Assembly: GCF_002356335.1 (NCBI RefSeq)
Contig: NZ_AP018165.1
Location: 2,604,001-2,668,000 of the forward strand
Origin: [Mycobacterium] stephanolepidis
Lineage (GTDB): Bacteria > Actinomycetota > Actinomycetes > Mycobacteriales > Mycobacteriaceae
DNA length: 64,000 bases
Direction: 5' to 3'
Under the pieces are notes generated by a model that was given only the letters and a program-made list of their open reading frames with translations, had not been told where the DNA came from and made no database searches. Below, in pieces: positions 60,958-64,000 of the stretch (its first letter is position 1; each line of letters starts with the position of its first letter). Position numbers and translations under genes: made by a program.

Positions 60958-61767
60958 TCAGCGCTTGTCTCTAAAGGCCGCTTTACGCTGCTCCTTGCGG
61001 GCAGCGGTGGCTTCTTCGAAGTTGTCGGTGAGCAGCCGGACATACAGCTGGCCCAGGCCCTCTTGGTGCATGTGACTTTCCAGGCTAGCGGCGTCCAGCC
61101 CACTCCAAATGGTGCGCTTGGTCAATTCGATCCCTGGACGGGAGAACCCGGCGATGCGCTCTCCAATCGCGTAACACTCTTCCAGCAGCGACTCTGAGGC
61201 CACCTTGCGGGATACCAAACCGATGCGTTCGGCCTCGTCGGCGTCGACGTCGCGGCCGGTCAACATGATGTCCGAAGCGCGGGACGTGCCGATGGCACGC
61301 GGCAGCAGGTAACTCAGGCCCAGCTCACTGGCGGTCAGCCCATTGTTGATACCGGCGGCCCGGAAGTAGGCGGCCTCCGATGCCACCCGGACATCGCAGG
61401 CCAGCGCCAGGCACAGGCCACCACCGATGGCGGCCCCGTTGATGGCCGCGATCACCGGCTGATGCATCCGGCGCAGCGTGAGGATGACCTCGTCGAGGAG
61501 CTCCATCGAGCGCAGCGCGATAGTCGGCTGGGTCAATCCCCCGATATGCGGGATGGGCCCGGCGGATTTCTGATCGGCGCCCGAACAAAACCCCTTACCG
61601 GCCCCGGTGATGATGACGGCGCGCACATCGTTGTCGTGGCTGATGTCGACGAGCATCTGCTTGAAGGGCAGCATCACATCGAACGCCATGGCGTTCATCC
61701 GCTCCGGCCGGTTCAGGGTGACCAGGGCAATATCCGGACGCGGACGGTCGACCAGCACGAAACTCAT
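60958..61767 (-). CDS. echA12: enoyl-CoA hydratase/isomerase family protein
   Basis: A 269-residue crotonase-fold enzyme. The oxyanion-hole motifs are ITGAGKGFCSGADQKSAG (about 57-74) and AAINGAAIGGGLCLALACDV (about 108-127); the conserved helix continues with AYFRAAGINNGLTASELGLSYLLP. The catalytic Glu equivalents are less obvious, so the exact reaction is uncertain. It matches echA12 (Rv1472) by position between ABC-F and thioredoxin genes. The start at 61767 is an ATG; the stop is 37 bases upstream of the ABC-F start. Confidence 0.9.
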   Translation of the reverse strand: MSFVLVDRPRPDIALVTLNRPERMNAMAFDVMLPFKQMLVDISHDNDVRAVIITGAGKGFCSGADQKSAGPIPHIGGLTQPTIALRSMELLDEVILTLRRMHQPVIAAINGAAIGGGLCLALACDVRVASEAAYFRAAGINNGLTASELGLSYLLPRAIGTSRASDIMLTGRDVDADEAERIGLVSRKVASESLLEECYAIGERIAGFSRPGIELTKRTIWSGLDAASLESHMHQEGLGQLYVRLLTDNFEEATAARKEQRKAAFRDKR

Positions 61768-61833
61768 GCGTCCATATAACCGACAGCGGCGGGTTGCACC
61801 AAATCGTTTCCGCGCGGTACCCCGCGGGTCGTG

Positions 61834-62187
61834 TTACGCCTCTTGTTCGCGCAGTGCTGCCTCAACGTCGAGATCGCGGACCTTCTGCACCAGGTCGGCC
61901 AACGATGCCGGGGGCAGCGCACCGGCCTGGTTGAACACCAGCTGGCCCTTCTTGAACACCATCAGCGTGGGAATGGACCGGATGTTCGCCGCCGCCGCCA
62001 ACGCCTGCTCAGCCTCGGTGTCCACCTTGGCGTGGATGACGTCGGGGTTCTCCTCCGAAGACGCCTCGAACACCGGCCCGAACTGGCGGCACGGTCCGCA
62101 CCAGGACGCCCAGAAATCCACGAGCACGATGTCGTTGTCGTGGACCAAGTCGTTGAACGCGTCAGCGGTGATGTCACGTGTTGCCAT
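61834..62187 (-). CDS. trxA: thioredoxin
   Basis: A 117-residue thioredoxin with the active site FWASWCGPCRQFGP (about residues 27-40) and cis-proline in IRSIPTLMVFKKG. A small tail (VRDLDVEAALREQEA) extends the usual 105-110 residues. It reduces protein disulfides in the cytosol with thioredoxin reductase. The ATG at 62187 was chosen; the longer frame to 62295 is arginine-rich noise. Rv1470 is the closest positional relative. Confidence 0.94.
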   Translation of the reverse strand: MATRDITADAFNDLVHDNDIVLVDFWASWCGPCRQFGPVFEASSEENPDVIHAKVDTEAEQALAAAANIRSIPTLMVFKKGQLVFNQAGALPPASLADLVQKVRDLDVEAALREQEA

Positions 62188-62230
62188 GTTGTCCTCAACG
62201 TTGCCGGGGTGCGTGATGTTCCACGGGCGC

Positions 62231-63358
62231 TCAGTACAGCGCGGCCAGGGCCTTGCCGATGTTGAATCCGACGAACTCGTTCTGCCTGCCGGCACGCAGC
62301 TTGTTCACCCAGTCGGGATCCGACAACAGCGCGCGGCCCACAGCGATGACGTCAAACTCGTTGTTGGCAAACTGTCGCAGTACCGCCTCGACAGGTGCGG
62401 GCTCGATATCCCGGACCTCGGTGGGTTTGAACTCCGTCTGCAATCCCACGGAGCCGACGGCGATGGCCGGCAAGCCCGTGACACGTTTTGTCCAGCCGGC
62501 AAGACTCAGCTCTCCATCGGCGCCTGGCAGATCCGCGAAGGCCGGTATGTAGTGGCGACGTGTGGATGGGTGGAAAACGTCCACGCCTGCCTCGACGAGC
62601 GGTGCGAGCAGACGTTCCAACTCTGCCGGACTATCGGCCAGGGTGGCCGTGTAATCAGCCTGCTTCCACTGTGAAAACCGGTACAGGATAGGGAAATCGG
62701 GTCCGACGGCGGCACGTACCGCACGCACCACCTCGACCGGGAAGCGCACTCGATCGACGGCCGAGCCGCCATACCCGTCGGCCCGAACGTTGGTGCGCTC
62801 CCACAGGAACTGGTCGAGTAGGTAGCCATGTGCACCGTGTAGTTCGACGGCGTCGAATCCGGCCGCCTTGGCGTTGCGGGCCGCCGTCGCGTATTGCTCC
62901 GCAAGCGGGGCAAGTTCACCGGTCAGCAGCGCTCGGCCCAACGGGGAAGCATCTCCGGCCAGACCCGACGGGCTCACCGACTCCACCTGCGGATTGAATT
63001 CCGGATCGGCGCCGCGCTCGACGCCCTGGTGCCACAGCTGGGCGGCGATCGCCGCCCCCTCCTCGTGCACGGCATCGGTCACGGCCGTCCATCCCGCCAG
63101 AGCATCGTCGCCGATAAGGCGCGGAACGCTAGCCTGACCGCCCGCGGCGTCGTCGGGAATGAAGACGCCCTCGGTGATGATCAACCCAACACCTCCGGCA
63201 GCACGGCGGCGGTAGTACGCCGCCACGTTCTCGCCCGGGACACCGCCGGGTGACGCCGATCGCGTCATCGGCGCCATCGCGAATCGATTGGGTGCGGTCA
63301 ACGATTTCACGGTGAACGGTTCGAAAAGGGGCGCTACGTCTGGTCTCACGTCGGTCAC
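62231..63358 (-). CDS. NADH:flavin oxidoreductase (old yellow enzyme family)
   Basis: A 375-residue FMN enzyme of the OYE family. The TIM barrel shows NRFAMAPMTRSASPGG near the N-terminus, GVFIPDDAAGG, AAQLWHQGV, the substrate pocket HGAHGYLLDQFLWERTNVRADGYGG, and VGRALLSDPDWVNKL. Such enzymes reduce activated alkenes or nitro compounds using NAD(P)H. The specific substrate is unknown. It lies 43 bases upstream of trxA on the same strand. ATG at 63358. Confidence 0.92.
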   Translation of the reverse strand: MTDVRPDVAPLFEPFTVKSLTAPNRFAMAPMTRSASPGGVPGENVAAYYRRRAAGGVGLIITEGVFIPDDAAGGQASVPRLIGDDALAGWTAVTDAVHEEGAAIAAQLWHQGVERGADPEFNPQVESVSPSGLAGDASPLGRALLTGELAPLAEQYATAARNAKAAGFDAVELHGAHGYLLDQFLWERTNVRADGYGGSAVDRVRFPVEVVRAVRAAVGPDFPILYRFSQWKQADYTATLADSPAELERLLAPLVEAGVDVFHPSTRRHYIPAFADLPGADGELSLAGWTKRVTGLPAIAVGSVGLQTEFKPTEVRDIEPAPVEAVLRQFANNEFDVIAVGRALLSDPDWVNKLRAGRQNEFVGFNIGKALAALY

Positions 63359-63410
63359 GAGGTGTCAAACTACGCCGACGCCTGATCCATTCCGGATAAC
63401 GTGGTCAACC

Positions 63411-64000
63411 ATGTCACCAAATCTCCGGCCACGGCCTACGTTGCTAGTGATCGTCGGAGTCGTGGTGTTCTCCAGCGCGGCATGCGGCGGGTCCGTGGAC
63501 AAACCTGGCCAGCCATCGGCTGCCCCCGCCTCGACCACCGTCATACGGCACGCAGGTGGGCACGACAGAGCCGGCGGATTGATCTCCTCGGTGGCGGGGC
63601 ACACGGTCCAGGTGACCAACCCCGTGGGCAGTGTCGATATCGACTTCAACACCATGACCAAGCTCACCGAGGTGCACCCCGCGGATCTGCCGGATGTGAT
63701 CGTGGGCAGCTGCGTCAGCGTGCAGGCGACGGCCGGTGCAGATGAGTCGGACCAGGCCACGGCGCAACGGGTGCTGATCAGTGCGGCCGAGGACAACAAA
63801 TGTGCGATGGAGACACCGCCCGGCGGCGCACCACCTCCCGGCATACCGCCGGGGCCACCACCGGGCGGCGCGCCCGAGGGTTCACCGCCCCCGTTCGGCG
63901 GCCCCAGCGTCCAGGGTGCGGTCGCGTCGCTCAACGGCAGCACCATCGTGGTGGCGAACACCGATCCCAGCGGGGCGTCGGAGATTCAGACCAACGTCAC
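63411..64000 (+). CDS. putative lipoprotein, 3' end beyond the window
   Basis: From ATG at 63411 the reading frame is open to the last base (at least 196 residues). MSPNLRPRPTLLVIVGVVVFSSAACGG is a lipoprotein signal with lipobox SAAC. Next comes a beta-rich unit (VAGHTVQVTNPVGSVDIDFNTMTKLTEV ... DVIVGSCVSVQATAG), DUF5666-like. A low-complexity Pro/Gly segment (about 133-162) follows, and a second beta-unit begins at the window end (VQGAVASLNGSTIVVANTDPSG). It is divergent from the OYE gene. Function unknown; likely cell-surface. Confidence 0.7.
   Translation, partial: MSPNLRPRPTLLVIVGVVVFSSAACGGSVDKPGQPSAAPASTTVIRHAGGHDRAGGLISSVAGHTVQVTNPVGSVDIDFNTMTKLTEVHPADLPDVIVGSCVSVQATAGADESDQATAQRVLISAAEDNKCAMETPPGGAPPPGIPPGPPPGGAPEGSPPPFGGPSVQGAVASLNGSTIVVANTDPSGASEIQTNV

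Overview
This GC-rich window almost certainly comes from a rapidly growing mycobacterium, most likely the Mycobacteroides abscessus/chelonae group. The right half (about 31-63 kb) keeps the order known from M. tuberculosis Rv1470-Rv1496: trxA, echA12, ABC-F, tetR, acn, ripA-ripB-moxR1, fabG1-inhA-hemH, NfeD/SPFH, TVP38, mutAB, meaB. The left part (dnaE1, rluD-like gene, lspA, ansA, dinX-like polymerase, ileS) resembles Rv1536-Rv1547. No rRNA, tRNA, CRISPR array or phage module was seen. The species call is inference from gene content and synteny.

Layout. 0.1-9.4 kb: an ArsR regulator, dnaE1, a decayed FAD monooxygenase, and the tightly overlapping rarD/rluD-like/lspA genes facing ansA and a DinX-type polymerase. 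9.5-16.8 kb: a methyltransferase, ileS with an actinobacterial T-box leader, a divergent MFS/LysR pair and a DUF294-like nucleotidyltransferase. 16.9-30.7 kb: an accessory island. It starts with a Tn554-type recombinase trio (tnpA-tnpB-tnpC), then an intact IS256-family element, then remnants of a second IS256 element, an IS21-family element and an aldo/keto reductase. Next comes an intact LysR gene divergent from MaoC hydratase, CitE-like lyase, acyl-CoA dehydrogenase and CoA-transferase genes. The content and divergent layout match the itaconate degradation cluster (ict-ich-ccl, also called ripABC) of pathogens such as Pseudomonas aeruginosa and Yersinia. The island ends with a pyruvate oxidase remnant, an exported beta-carbonic anhydrase and a frameshifted LGFP-type gene.

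30.8-43.5 kb: a shortened exonuclease, meaB-mutB-mutA (methylmalonyl-CoA mutase and its GTPase), a TVP38 membrane protein, two DoxX-like proteins, and a magnesium module. That module has an M-box riboswitch, a 45-codon small ORF, a soluble PRC-MgtE_N-CBS protein, and an Nramp-type transporter whose metal-site motifs fit the magnesium-transporting NrmT group. SPFH and NfeD genes follow. 43.5-53.5 kb: ferrochelatase, inhA, fabG1 (type II fatty acid synthase), a MoxR/DUF58/VWA set and the peptidoglycan hydrolases RipB and RipA. 53.5-64 kb: acn with a near-perfect AcnR operator and the linked TetR gene, a DinB-like protein, two AMIN-like secreted proteins, a 60-residue HTH protein, an ABC-F ATPase, enoyl-CoA hydratase, thioredoxin, an old-yellow-enzyme homologue, and a lipoprotein cut by the window end.

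Main points of interest are the itaconate-type operon on a mobile island within 5 kb of methylmalonyl-CoA mutase (a known target of itaconyl-CoA), the Mg-riboswitch/NrmT/MgtE-like module with its undescribed small ORF, and the zinc-repeat TnpB of the Tn554-like trio. All calls come from reading motifs and translated sequence by eye. No database search was run.
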